Part shown: positions 1 through 11,110 of the stretch, in pieces
How the letters are laid out: each line of letters begins with the position of its first letter
How positions within the stretch are numbered: the first letter of the stretch is position 1
Source: Sympetrum striolatum
Lineage: Eukaryota > Arthropoda > Insecta > Odonata > Libellulidae
Direction of reading: 5' to 3'
NCBI GenBank assembly: GCA_947579665.1
Contig: OX388349.1
Span: 22,538,459 to 22,602,458, forward strand
DNA: 64,000 nt
Notes under the pieces: model-generated
Told to the model about the DNA's origin: nothing
The model's input: the letters and a program-made list of their open reading frames with translations, nothing else
Database searches by the model: none
Made by a program: the position numbers and the translations under genes

Positions 1-1854
1 AAAAGTTCTAGTTTATGAAAACTAAATTTTTGATAAGACTCTCACTAAACAATAGGTTTATAAATTTAATTCGTTTTTCATCGAATTGTGTTTAAGTTAT
101 AACTTTATTTCCAGCCGCCATGTTTCATAACTTTTTAAATGGGGAGGTATGCTCAGGTATGCAGTTATGTTTTCATGAATCAGCTCATCGATGGACTTAG
201 CCTCAACTCCTTTTCTGTAATTAGAGAATTTCAACTATGCCATCATTATTTTTGGAGAAATCTTTAAATCAGAATGTGTAGATCGTAATGCATACTTATT
301 AATCCTTAATAATCCATTATATGTTTTAGTTTACTGATTGAAAAGGCGACCTTGTGAATCAGGTGAGCATCACTTGTAAGTTTACTAGAATAAAACCTTC
401 TGATTTCTTGTATTTGTATATGATTCATTCAATTGATACTTTGCTGAGTTCTTCGCACTGTGAAGATTGAAAACAGCGGGTCCAAGTCCTAATATCGATA
501 GTATCGATGCGTCTGTGACTTCTTTGGACTTCTTCTACTGCGCAATGTTAAGCGTAGGAGGTAAAAAGTGACATTATTTGAAATATAGACCTAATTTATG
601 TAAAAGCGGACTTGAATAAGATTGAAACATTGATAATAGCATATCGTTTTAGACGTGGACCTGGATATTCTGAATTTCGAGAACAGTTGAATTTTCTATG
701 CAAAGGTTGCCCGGTTAATTAATCCGTTTCCATTTCATAAATATAATTGTTTTGGGTATACTCCTAGTATCCATTTAATTATTATAATTAATAAAATAAT
801 TAATAAAAGATTTTACGATCATACGCTATATTTCATATGAATTCGGTGGCGTGTGTTTATAAAATTTTAGATTTTATCTGTCATCCACAAAAATATTATT
901 TCGATAGATTTATGTAGAAAAACAAACAACTGAGGAACTTATGGAATGTATTTCATATAATGTGTAGTATTTTGTCCAGCTTGGAGAAGAGTGAAAACCA
1001 TTCAAGTCTCTAGTATTATGTTGTGAATGTCTTGCATGTTATATCGAAAATAGCTCATGGGTCTGTAGGAATGTTTTCAGTAGAAGTCTCATGTATTTGT
1101 GGAATCCATCCACTGTGATGAAATTTGAAATAATTGAAATATAATAAAATGTGGGAAGTGTAACACTAAAGAGTATTTTATTCTTTTAAAGTAAAATATG
1201 TAGTAGGCTATCTACTCATATTGGATAGCCAAGAAGATCTGTAACATTTCTTTCCATTGGTTCAACATTTCATCCCCTTAATTAATAGCCTGTACATACC
1301 ATGTTTAGTGTATAAAGCACTTCTTTTCTCTCACATTTGTTCATTGTAAAATTAATCTACGTATAGTTTTGGATCAATTTGATGATAATGCATGTTTTGT
1401 TCGTTTAAATTTAAGGATCATATGAGATTTATTCGTATAACAGAATCTAATGACTTTCTTAATGACTATTACAGTATCTTAATCTATGCCTCTAAATCAC
1501 CCACAAAGATATATACTATCTTTATCTTAGATAATTTAGAACATAATTATAATATATTATAACAATTACATAATTTTCAGAACATTGCTGTAAGATACTT
1601 CAATAATCCTAAAGTGTCCTTTAATTGCTTTAACATGTATCACTTAGTTGCATTTACCTGCTCTGTAAATTCTTATTTCCTTACACATTCATAATTTGAG
1701 AAACTAATTTCAGTTTTTAATTCATTTATTCAAGTCACAGTTATATAATAGAATACTATTTGATCATATAAGTGTGTTGGATCTTAGCCAACATTATCCA
1801 ATTTTATATTCTATTGCATCTAATTCATTCATTCTGCTGTTCTCACAGCTCATT
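1..1854. other. AT-rich gene-free DNA
   Basis: No ORF with recognisable protein motifs, no RNA gene and no clear transposon end was seen. The DNA is AT-rich with short A/T runs and looks like ordinary intergenic or intronic sequence. Confidence 0.6.
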
Positions 1855-1890
1855 CTGTCAACTGTGTTATTTAAATAACACAGTTGACAG
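1855..1890. repeat. 36-bp perfect palindrome A
   Basis: The two 18-bp arms are exact reverse complements with no spacer. The left arm begins CTGTCAACTGTG and the centre is TTTAAA. It lies 11 bp from a second palindrome of the same length. It could extrude as a cruciform, or be the remains of a foldback or MITE. No flanking target duplication was identified. Confidence 0.9.
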
Positions 1891-1901
1891 ATTATTTAGA
1901 T

Positions 1902-1937
1902 TAGACACTAAATAAAGAATTCTTTATTCAGTGTCTA
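1902..1937. repeat. 36-bp near-perfect palindrome B
   Basis: TAGACACT and AGTGTCTA bound a palindrome centred on GAATTC. The arms differ at one position (AAATAAAG against CTTTATTC). It is unrelated in sequence to the neighbouring 36-bp palindrome at 1855-1890, so the pair is not a simple duplication. Confidence 0.88.
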
Positions 1938-3713
1938 GCATGGAGGTGTAATAGGTTTTCAGAAAACTAATGCAAAGATATTTTTTAAGAATAGTGATTT
2001 CCTATGTTTTAAAAGAGAACATTCATGCCATTTAAAAAATATAACATAAATAAGAAACTTTTTTTTTTTAATTAAAGTCATTCTGATGTTGGCCTGAAGT
2101 ACTAGCTTTCCACTATCCAAGCATTGTTGCAGACAAGCGGAAAAGTTGTCTATGGTTTTTGGAAGAATAGCAATTAGAATCGCTTGAATTGGGATATAGC
2201 ATCTAAAGGGCCACAAGACTGCATGGTTTGTTAATATAAACCTTAGATTTCAGGCAGCCCCATGAAAAGAGATGGAATGGTACTACATCAGCCAACATGC
2301 TAGTGTATGCAAAACGAAAATTGTATTAGGTTTACTAAACCAAACCTTAATATTTATAAAAAACTTTTTGTATTTAGGATCAAAATTGTAATGCATGTTA
2401 AATGAAATTGAAAGCATATCTAACTGTAAATTATATCTAAAAAATACTACCAATTGGCTGTTAGAACATGAAGAAGCTGATAAGTTTTTTCCTTAATTTT
2501 TTTTGCTTTGTTTAAAAGTAGTGGACTTGTGTCTGACTGTTCAACTCAATGGGTCATTGTTTATGAAAAATTAGCAGCAGAAAATCGAAGTTAGGCAACC
2601 AAGCCATACATGTGTATTACAACGTAGATCTAAAGATTTTCCATCTAGGAAATTATTTTCGTCCATTTTTTACTGATAATTTATCTTTTTGTGATTAAAT
2701 TTCATCTTCTAACCTTCCAAGCATTCTTGTTAGTTGACACCTAAAGCTCTAATATCTGATAAAATTATTTTAATTTTATTATCTCTCTAATATCTGATAA
2801 AATTGTTTATTTATTTATAAGTAATACCTATATGGTATTGTATAACTTTTATATCTAATATTTAGAGCAAAGAAATACATTTGCATTGAAATGAGTCTGA
2901 AATCTGTTTATGTGAATGAGTTTTATTTTTAACTAATATGATTTCAATGCACTTCTTTGAATACAGCATACTCTAGAAGAAAAGCAATCTTGTTTTTTTT
3001 TCAGGAAACTAAATAAATGTTTAGCTCTGGAAATTAATTCATGATTAAAAACGTTGTGTGTGGTCATTAATTAAAATATTCTTGGATATCTAAGAAATTG
3101 TTTCTTCTACTGCTGTTCTATCTGAAATTAAATCTGTCATTGATTAGAATTTCCAAATATTTGAATTAAATTAAAATTGAAATCTTCAGTGCAAGTACAA
3201 CTGACCAATCCTTGTACAACTGTCTTTGTAATGACTTTATATACATTCTGTCATTTAAAAGCAAGGATGAATGCAATAGATGATGGCTTGAGTTTAGTTG
3301 TGTGGAAAATCAGATGAAGAGCTTCATCTAAATCCTAAGTTGGAATTTTAATAGGAATTTTAAGATTAAGGAAGGAAAAGGAAGTTTTTTCAAGTCTGTT
3401 TTTCCTTGGGGACTGTAAGATTATTAACTGCTTCTTTGATTAATTAACTGACTGATTAATTAACTTATCCTTTACTTAGGGGAGCAAAGGTCCCTGTAGA
3501 ATAGCCTACTCAAATCTTCAATTATATTTAGGAGTTCTAAAAATTAGAAAATTTATCTGTTTTTTTATGGCTTTATTATATTATCAATTTCATGAGTTGC
3601 TTATTCTTTTTGAATCATAATTTCCTATTTTTGTATTTGTTTTCAAAACATTTCTTACAATAACACGCAATTGCTACACCCCACTTGATTAATTGTGAGA
3701 TTAAAATCTATTA
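1938..3713. other. AT-rich gene-free DNA with a short direct repeat
   Basis: No gene was recognised. One 20-bp direct repeat beginning CTCTAATATCTG occurs at 2747-2766 and again at 2785-2804, consistent with a local slippage duplication. The longest ORF (85 aa, minus, 1959-2216) has no family motifs. Confidence 0.55.
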
Positions 3714-4059
3714 TCCCACTACAGGGTTGGTGAACCATTTGCAACAAGCATGTCATATTTTATTGATGTGAAGGACTCGTGTGCCAATGTGGTGTTAAAC
3801 CATACATGGAGATGGTGAGAAATATTTATAATGTCTAAGATAGGATTAAGGACTTGTAATTTGCCTAAATAATCCTTCATTATCTTCACTAATGAAAATA
3901 ATCCTCATTTATTTACTGTGGGGCCTTATTTTTTAAGTGAAGTGACGTATGAATATGGTGTTGTGAGAGTCCCTGGACCAGCCTCTTTACCTGGAGGTAA
4001 AAAAAATTCTCTTGCTTTCCACTATAGACACATGTAGGTTCACCACCTATGTCTTACTA
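3714..4059. mobile_element. hAT-like MITE with 8-bp target duplication
   Basis: The left end at 3722 reads CAGGGTTGGTGAACC. The right end at 4037-4051 reads, in reverse complement, CATAGGTGGTGAACC, so 12 of 15 terminal positions agree. The 8 bases outside each end are TCCCACTA (3714-3721) and TCTTACTA (4052-4059), 6 of 8 identical. A CAGGG-type terminus with an 8-bp duplication is the hallmark of the hAT superfamily. The roughly 330-bp interior has no transposase ORF, so this is a non-autonomous, diverged copy. It could be an end pair brought together by chance, but agreement of both ends and the duplication makes that unlikely. Confidence 0.65.
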
Positions 4060-4864
4060 CACAAAATCTTTATTCTGTTATCATTACACACAAAGATTTG
4101 TATTCTGGCAAGATTTCACATATAGGATATTTTTGTTAAGTGCTTTGACATTAACATAGCAGAAAGAGGATGAAATCAAAATTTTTTGTGTTAATGTCAC
4201 ATGTTATTCTGTATAGAAGTTGTTAACTGCCTTCATTTAATTACGCATGCAGATTATTTTAAATGTGGAAGAAAACTCATGGATGAATTATTGCGATGAA
4301 TAATGCTTATTGGATGAATTGCCAATATGATAACACTTACTTCATACCTGACAACTGTTGAGAGAATCTACTTCGTGGAATTTTAGCATGTAAGTTTTCA
4401 ATTGTAAAAAATTATTACCATGTAATCTAGGAGTAATTTATTTCAAAAAGATATAACATCCATTACCCACATCCCTTTTGATATTCATATATTTCTGGTG
4501 AACAAATTTAAAATGATTTATCATACGTAATGTAAGAATGGGAATCCTGTTAGTTTCTCTCTTTGTATTTACTATGCTGATGTTTTTATATTAGTTTTTA
4601 ATAAGACCTCTTATTAATCTGATAATGCTTTTGAGACAATTGGTGTACATTATGAAGCTAAATAGGGAAGCTATTGTTACTCACACAAATTCAGTAAGGT
4701 GTTAGGAAAGAAATTGGAACATGGCTGTAAATGAATTTAACCTCTAGCACAAATCCAGGGCTAAAATGTATTGGCATCCCAGTCAGTAAATTATTTAATA
4801 TATATCCTTAAAAATTATTCTTTCAATGATTTATACATTTTCTAGAAATGGGAACAGTGTAAAT
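4060..4864. other. AT-rich gene-free DNA
   Basis: Nothing recognised. Short TA-rich and A-rich runs only. Confidence 0.5.
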
Positions 4865-5136
4865 CAGTGTTATCCAACTTCTATAGTCTAATGTTTTACT
4901 TTTCATTTCCTCCAATACCCAAATAGTATCTAGGGGCAAAAATGTTTTCCAATTGCTGTTATTAAATATTTACGAATATTTAGTTTGTTGATGAATGGCA
5001 GTGAAATTTTGGATGATTTTTAGCTGTGGACCAAAGTATCTGAAAAATAGACCACTGAAATGAATGAAAGAAAGTGACGTAATCCTAGCCCAGTTCCTGG
5101 CCCTATTTAGGGTTATGTACTGGTTGAGAATCACTG
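4865..5136. mobile_element. Possible degraded hAT-like MITE
   Basis: The right end (5122-5136) reads GGTTGAGAATCACTG, whose reverse complement CAGTGATTCTCAACC closely resembles hAT terminal repeats. A candidate left end at 4865 reads CAGTGTTATCCAACT, matching at about 10 of 15 positions. The flanking 8-mers GTGTAAAT and ATCCAGAG do not form a convincing target duplication, so the left boundary is uncertain. No transposase ORF is present. Confidence 0.4.
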
Positions 5137-5871
5137 ATCCAGAGAATCATAATGAACAAGGTTATTTTATTATTATGTAATATTAATTACCTGCAATTAT
5201 ATAACAGTTAATAACATGGCTTGATTGATAGAAAATGTATACATCTAAAGAATTGGCACTAAGTAACTACTGTGATAAGTAGGTTTATGAAAACTTATTA
5301 CAGTTTTTATAATAGCTTCATTTACTGGTTGATGCTTCAGCTAAATCTTAACCTGGAATGGATTAATGTGTGAATATAGTATGTTAATAGTTGAGTGTGC
5401 TCCAAAACCTTGTTTGTTTTTGAAGATATGATATAGCCCTTCTAAAATCGAGCTATTAAAAAATGCAGCTTTGTGACTGAACCACATAGGTTTGATATGG
5501 TGTATAATGGATTTATCTAGGCTACCTAGAAAGAAGGCAAAAACTCTGTTGATGCATTGTCATTGCCTGTCAGTATACCTTCTATTTTGTGTATCTATGC
5601 ATAAGAAATATTTTTGGTTGTTCTGAAAGATTTGAATGCTATTTGGCTCTTGGTAAGATTCTTACATTTGCTGTTTTATGCCAAGACAAATCCTCAATAC
5701 ATCCTTAGTTAATAGCTTACCAACTCTTACTTTGCCATCATCTCACCAAAGATTCAATAAAAATCATTTACCTCCAATAATAATTTAGTTCCCAAAGAAC
5801 TGCTTGGTTTACCCATGCCTTGGGAAGACTCTATGAAAAGCAAAGGGAAGAAATTTACATCCCATTTTTTG
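5137..5871. other. AT-rich gene-free DNA
   Basis: No gene, RNA or transposon end recognised between the possible hAT-like element and the piggyBac-like element. Confidence 0.5.
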
Positions 5872-6155
5872 TTAACACGTTCCGTGTGGTGTCGATTTCA
5901 TTGGTTGCTATCCTATGGTGGAAAACTTTTGGTATAAAATATTTATATATATATATAATGAAATAATAAAAATATATGAATAATATTTCAATTATACATA
6001 GAATGTTATCTCTATATGCTGCAATAAGTTAAAAAAATATTTTATGCTAACATTTATCATTTTTTTTATATTTATGGCATGATATGCCACTCTCAGCCAC
6101 TCAGGGTAGGACCAACAAGAGTGGCATATGCCGCTCTCCCCACGGAACGTGTTAA
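5872..6155. mobile_element. piggyBac-like MITE bounded by TTAA
   Basis: The left boundary is TTAA at 5872 followed by CACGTTCCGTG. The right boundary is CACGGAACGTG followed by TTAA at 6152-6155, an exact inverted match including the tetranucleotide. TTAA target duplication with short terminal inverted repeats is diagnostic of the piggyBac superfamily. Next to the right end is an internal inverted repeat, ATATGCCACTCT at 6082-6093 and AGAGTGGCATAT at 6118-6129, a typical subterminal feature. At about 280 bp with no transposase it is non-autonomous. The 65-aa ORF across its right end is incidental. The exact termini suggest a relatively young insertion. Confidence 0.78.
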
Positions 6156-7441
6156 AGAAATTTATCCGTATGTATTTTCTAAATCAATAACACAAAAAAA
6201 TCAAATCAATATCAATCACAATAATAAAAAACTACATGTGAGTTTTTCACTGAATTTTATAGATTTTTGCTTATAGAAAACAGGAAAAATGCCAACATAT
6301 TTGGTTTTCTTGCAAATTGAGGGTGTACAGCTTCAGTTGAACTATCTTGTTAGTAATTTTCTATCAGAAAATTTTTGTATGTTCCTGTAATAACGATGAG
6401 TTCTACAGTGTTGATAAGAAAATAATGTAGGTCAATTAGGAGTTGAGGAAAGAAATGTGGATGCAATGGGAAATGACGATGATGTAATTAGTAGTAGATA
6501 AAAAAACAGAGTTGATCATGTAATGATGTTTCGTTTCGTTTTTATTTGTTGTGGTGGGCATAAGGAAAACAAGATTTAAAATGGCATTGATGTGTCCTAC
6601 TCAGTAACTTTATTAAATGGTTCATTGTTTTTTTAACTCTAAACTATTTCTGCATTTAAATGTATTACTGCAATACATGTTTCAGAATTTGATACTAATG
6701 CTACTTGTTTATGAGAGGCTGTGCTATTTCTTTTGATAGCATTTATATTTGTGGTGAATATACTTAAAATGAAACAAAGAAGCATTTGTGATGTTCTGAA
6801 AGCTTAATTTGAATATAAACTTTGAAGATCAAGACAAGACGTGGATATCCCATCCCATCAGTGCAGGAGATGCAAAGATCTATACTTGCGGTGCAATAGT
6901 AAAAAGCAGTTCTTTTGCTATCCCAATGATATGGCATGGAAAGAAGAGCCAAATACAGACTGCTACTTTTTCTGTCAATTGTAAAGGTTTTTACATGAAA
7001 CAAAAAGGAATAATTTACCCAAACCTAGATACGTAACCTTATTTACCCAGTCTTTCTCAGCAGTGGCAAATCCCCAGCTCTGCTTACCCTCTCATTTGGA
7101 TGACATCAGAATGGATTTTGAAGAAGAAGATGCAATATCAGCAAAGGATGATTCTATCTCTGGTTTTGTTATGAATGAGGATTTTTAATGTTTTTTCAGT
7201 GAGTCAACCAAATTGTTAGATAGTTAGGACAGTCAAAAGCTGTTACCTGGTTGGGATAAATACTCAGGAAACCAAACCTATCTGGAGCATCATTCTTGTG
7301 GTACAGGTATAGAGAGAGTTGATTCACGTAGATTTATTTTAAAGAGAGCAAATACAGTAGTGATGTCCCTGGGTTGGCTTAAGAGACAATTTTAGGTAGG
7401 GTAGGAACTTTCTCAGTGATACTTATAATTCATAAGTTCTT
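6156..7441. other. Gene-free DNA upstream of the SINE pair
   Basis: Overlapping short ORFs on both strands near 6764-7036 carry no known motif and have no plausible splice context that I could confirm. Nothing else was recognised. Confidence 0.45.
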
Positions 7442-7513
7442 GCCTGGATAGCTCAGTTGGTAAAGCATTAGGCTTTTCATCTTAGGGTCCAGGATTCAGG
7501 TCCCTATTTTTAC
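7442..7513 (+). tRNA. tRNA-Lys(UUU)-like pseudogene or SINE head
   Basis: The sequence follows tRNA-Lys order: a start GCCTGGATAGCTCAGTTGG with a near-canonical A box, an anticodon loop CTTTTCA (anticodon TTT), and a B-box-like AGGATTCAGGTCCC. The acceptor stem fails: the 5' GCCTGGA cannot pair with the 3' TTTTTAC, and the T stem has mismatched outer pairs. It is therefore a degraded tRNA gene or a tRNA-Lys-derived SINE head rather than a functional tRNA. It abuts a second, different tRNA-like unit only a few bases downstream. Confidence 0.6.
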
Positions 7514-7516
7514 CCA

Positions 7517-7722
7517 TCGCAGTGGTATAGTGGTTAGCGTGTTAGCGTGGTAGCACTTCAATTCCAAGGTCCTGAGTTCAAACCCTGGCCAATCGGATCT
7601 TTCTGGTTTGCAATGGTTGCGTGTGTTAGTCCGTTGCTTTTGTTTGTTGCTAAAGTCTATCTCTGTAGTGGTCCAACAAATGGATGTCTGAAGGGGCATT
7701 TGGAAATAAATATTAAAAATAA
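7517..7722 (+). mobile_element. tRNA-derived SINE
   Basis: A pol III-type A box (GTATAGTGGTTAGCGTG, followed by a partial duplication of GTTAGCGTG) precedes a B-box-like GAGTTCAAACCC near 7575. A roughly 120-bp unique body follows, then an AAATAAATATTAAAAATAA tail ending near 7722. This head-body-A-rich tail order is SINE architecture. No clear target-site duplication was found. With the tRNA-Lys-like unit immediately upstream, the whole 7442-7722 block may be one twin-headed SINE. The ORFs on both strands across it are fortuitous. Confidence 0.6.
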
Positions 7723-7735
7723 TCATTAACCAGAG

Positions 7736-10430
7736 TTAATGCACATTGGAAATGACTTTACATAACTTCCTATTGGACACTCAGTGTTTATAGAGTTAAA
7801 GTTATAAATACTTGGCTGTTATTCATAATAAAATCAAGTATAGAGATCATATCTGGATGGTTTGTAAAGATTTGAAACTGCTAACCATATTTTTGGGACA
7901 GGCAATGTGAAGTATTTCTGCTTTTAGGATAACGGAGCCAAAGATTTTGAGTGGCAATAATTTACTGGCCTTTTCAAGAAACCTTTGCTCCAGGTGAGGA
8001 AAATGCCATCCATGAAAGCTTGATTTATCATGATGAATTTCTGTTGCAATCCTATTAAATGAAACTGGGTTTTATGAAACAATTTATGAAATCTGTATCA
8101 AAAATGGTGAATGGTTCCAAAACCTAAGCTACAGTTTCCCTAAATTTTATCTCATATTTTGTTTCCTAATGTCATGTATGAAACTTAAGAGATACATGGA
8201 ATTCCTTAAAAGATTAGTTGCTTATAATTTTGGAAAAGGACAGAAATGCCACTTATGAAAATTCTGCACCAATTATGCTAATTGCATTTAAAGCTAAAGG
8301 CTGTTATGAGTTGAAAGCCCATTTCTTATATTCACTCAAGCACTACTTTTCTGAACTTAAGTATGTATTGTGGAGAAGGGAAAATGTTTTTTGTTCTGTG
8401 TGGCATTATGTCTATGGTGGCGGCTACTGTTGGGTGCTTAAGCAGGAAATATGAAGTACTGGAAACTAAAAGAGAACCAGGATAGGTATGAAAAAAAGAA
8501 GTAAAGGTTTCAGATGTCATCAGAGTGACTGATAGACATTTCTCAATCACAAGTATTTCATGATGGCAAATGTAATTCTGTTTTTTCTGTTGCTTTTTTT
8601 TAAGAATCAGTGGAGTAAGTTTCACATGATGAGCAAAAATGACGGCCATTTTCAGACTTAGTTCACCCAAAATCGTTAATACTAGCAAACTAAATTAATG
8701 CAACTAATATAGGCCTGTGCAATTGTAAATTGTAGGTCTGTGTAATCAGTAAATGGAGTTTGTAGAAAACATATTTAATTGGTTTCCCATAGGGTGGCTG
8801 ATTCTGTTAAAACATTCTTGAAAGACATTATTTGCTCGTCTTGCTGTATCCAGATTTTTTTAGCAAGTAATCAATTCAGTTAATGCAGCTTTTTACAGTG
8901 ATGTCAAAGCCCAGTTTTTAAAGATTCCATGATCTTTTCATTAGTTCTAGCATCATTTCGAATGTATTTTTTGAGTTAGAAAACTCAATACTTTCAGGCT
9001 TGACTGAGTGGAAGTTCATTTCCATGACAAAAATAATTTATTTTTACGAATAAAAATAAAATAAATTAATTTTGTCATTTGAGTTAGAATCCTAATTCAT
9101 TAGAGTAATTATATTTTTGCATTAAACAATGATTTAAATCTCTATTTTTGCATGGATCACTTTTATTAAGGCTTTATTTGATAGATTCTTTTATCAATTT
9201 TCTGTTGGATGATAATTTTTCATAGATGAGCTTATCATGTTCACTTTTGCATAATGTTGGAAGTAATATTTTATAAATGAGTGGACATTTTATAATATTG
9301 ATTCATTTATTTGTATAGTCCCTGAATTTGTCAGTATATTCATTGCAGTCCTTCAATCCATATTTTTTATGCTTAATATAACAATCATCAGTATTTTAAC
9401 TGCAATAAAATTTATCATTTGTTTGTTCTTTGTCATTATTTTACTAATGTTTCTTAAAGTCTGGTTTCACTTCTGAATACATAGTCTCTCTTTTCTATCT
9501 ATTTTTTCTGAAAATGTTTCATTTGTTATGCTAACTGTGATATAAGAATCTACTCTTCAACAACTCCTTGCTGTTTACTATTTGTCAAGATAGTTATATT
9601 TTTATATGAAGATATCAATTGTGAAATACTGTTTTGTTATAGTAGAGAAAATTTAATGGAAGCAAGAACAAAGCATTTATTGTTTTTTTCACTGTTAAAT
9701 CTTTCTATGGAATCGCTCCAGTTATTGCTGAATGAAATTCATTTGAAGGAAAAGAATTTAGAGAAGTAGGGTATAATTTCTTCTTTTTATAAGGAATTGC
9801 ATCCTAAATTGTCAGGGGCCTGCAAACATTCTAAAACATTAAAATATTTGTTGGCTTATCTGTTGCACAATTTTTGTAATATCAGGTTATAATTACCAAA
9901 TACGCTATCTGTATGATATCAGGTAGCTTATGTACCAACAGGTGGATCCAAAATTGTCTCTTTTGAGTCAGAATTTATTTCTCGTAACTTCATTGATATA
10001 CTGAGTTAGAGGTACTATGAATTACTATGTGGTACATAGTTTTTTATTAACTCTACCATGAGAAATTGATTATCAGAAACATTTAATTGTGAATCATTTT
10101 CTTTCTCAATTATGCAAAATATTGGATATTAAAATAGTTTGGATGTAAAACTTCTCATTAATAGGAGAATTATTTCTCCCGTATTTCTGCATTATATGTT
10201 TATATTAGCCTTTTATGAATTAGATGTTATATTTTAGTCTGTAGAGCCAACCCATCTCTGGCTAACTCCGACTCTTCTCTATTTAGGTAACTAAGTAGGT
10301 AAATTCAAAAATAAAGTTGTTAATATATTTACAGTCAGAAGATCTGATTAAATGATTAATATAGCGGTCTGAAAATCTACATCTTTGAACTGATGATTGA
10401 AATTGGGTTTTATTGATCTCAATGACAAGA
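7736..10430. other. Long AT-rich gene-free stretch
   Basis: No coding, RNA or mobile-element signal was recognised. The 118-aa minus-strand ORF at 8332-8688 is low in motif content and flanked by stops. Likely intergenic or intronic. Confidence 0.5.
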
Positions 10431-11110
10431 AGAGCAAAATTGGGACACGAATGTTTGGCTGGTCTCGCTTGTCACTCTCGGCGAAGCAAAAATGGCGCCT
10501 TAAAGTAGCTCATCGAAATTCCGCTAGAGGGATGTCGCATCTCTGTGTCGGCACGGTGCGAAACTAACATAAGAGAAGGAAGGGAGCGGCAGATGGATTC
10601 CCTCGGATGGAGGGGGAGGACGGACAGCGTCTGCAATGCGGCGCCGCCGGAGTTCTATCTGCCCCGCCCCACAGTCTTCATTCCCTGTCTTCCAATCACA
10701 GCCCCCAGTAATTACCAACCTCTCCCTCCCTCCCTATTGCCTCCTTTATCTCTTCCTCATGTTTTATCTTCCTTTTTCCCCTTGCCATTATCCCTCCCGA
10801 GCTTTCTTTTATTCGTCATCTTCGTCCTGTTTTATGTCCTGCCTCACTTTCATGTCCTTTCCCCTTCTTTCTCGCTGCCGGAATGCTTATGTTACTCACG
10901 TGTGCTAACGTGGTGAAATCTATCCGCGGTTGCCAATTTAGCGATTTTTTCGCTAGATTAGCGACGCTTCTTTCTCTTAGTGCCATATTAGGAGATTTAA
11001 CGACGAATCCTTTTTCCAACGACCTTACCGTACTTTTTTTCCTCTCTGAAAAGGCGGAGTGAACGCGGTTTCCAGCCTTTCCTCGCGTTTCGGAAAGGCG
11101 AACGCAGGAA
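10430..11110. promoter_or_regulatory. GC/CpG-richer patch with PHO/YY1-like and CTCF-like sites
   Basis: By eye the GC and CpG content rises sharply against the flanks. AAAATGGCGCC near 10490 matches the core of a PHO/YY1 site. CCGCTAGAGGGAT at about 10522 agrees with about 10 of 13 positions of the vertebrate-type CTCF core. A long pyrimidine-rich tract (CTCCCTCCCTCC and similar) covers about 10715-10880. Short overlapping ORFs on both strands here are low-complexity products of that tract. A promoter, enhancer or insulator is possible, but no transcript or adjacent exon was recognised. Confidence 0.3.

Noticed and set aside
7442..7513. Functional tRNA-Lys gene
   Set aside because: The acceptor stem cannot form and the T stem is damaged, although A box, anticodon loop and B box are recognisable.
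10545..10916. 123-aa and 90-aa overlapping ORFs near 10600-10900
   Set aside because: They translate a pyrimidine-rich low-complexity tract (Pro/Leu/Ser/Phe runs) rather than a conserved protein.
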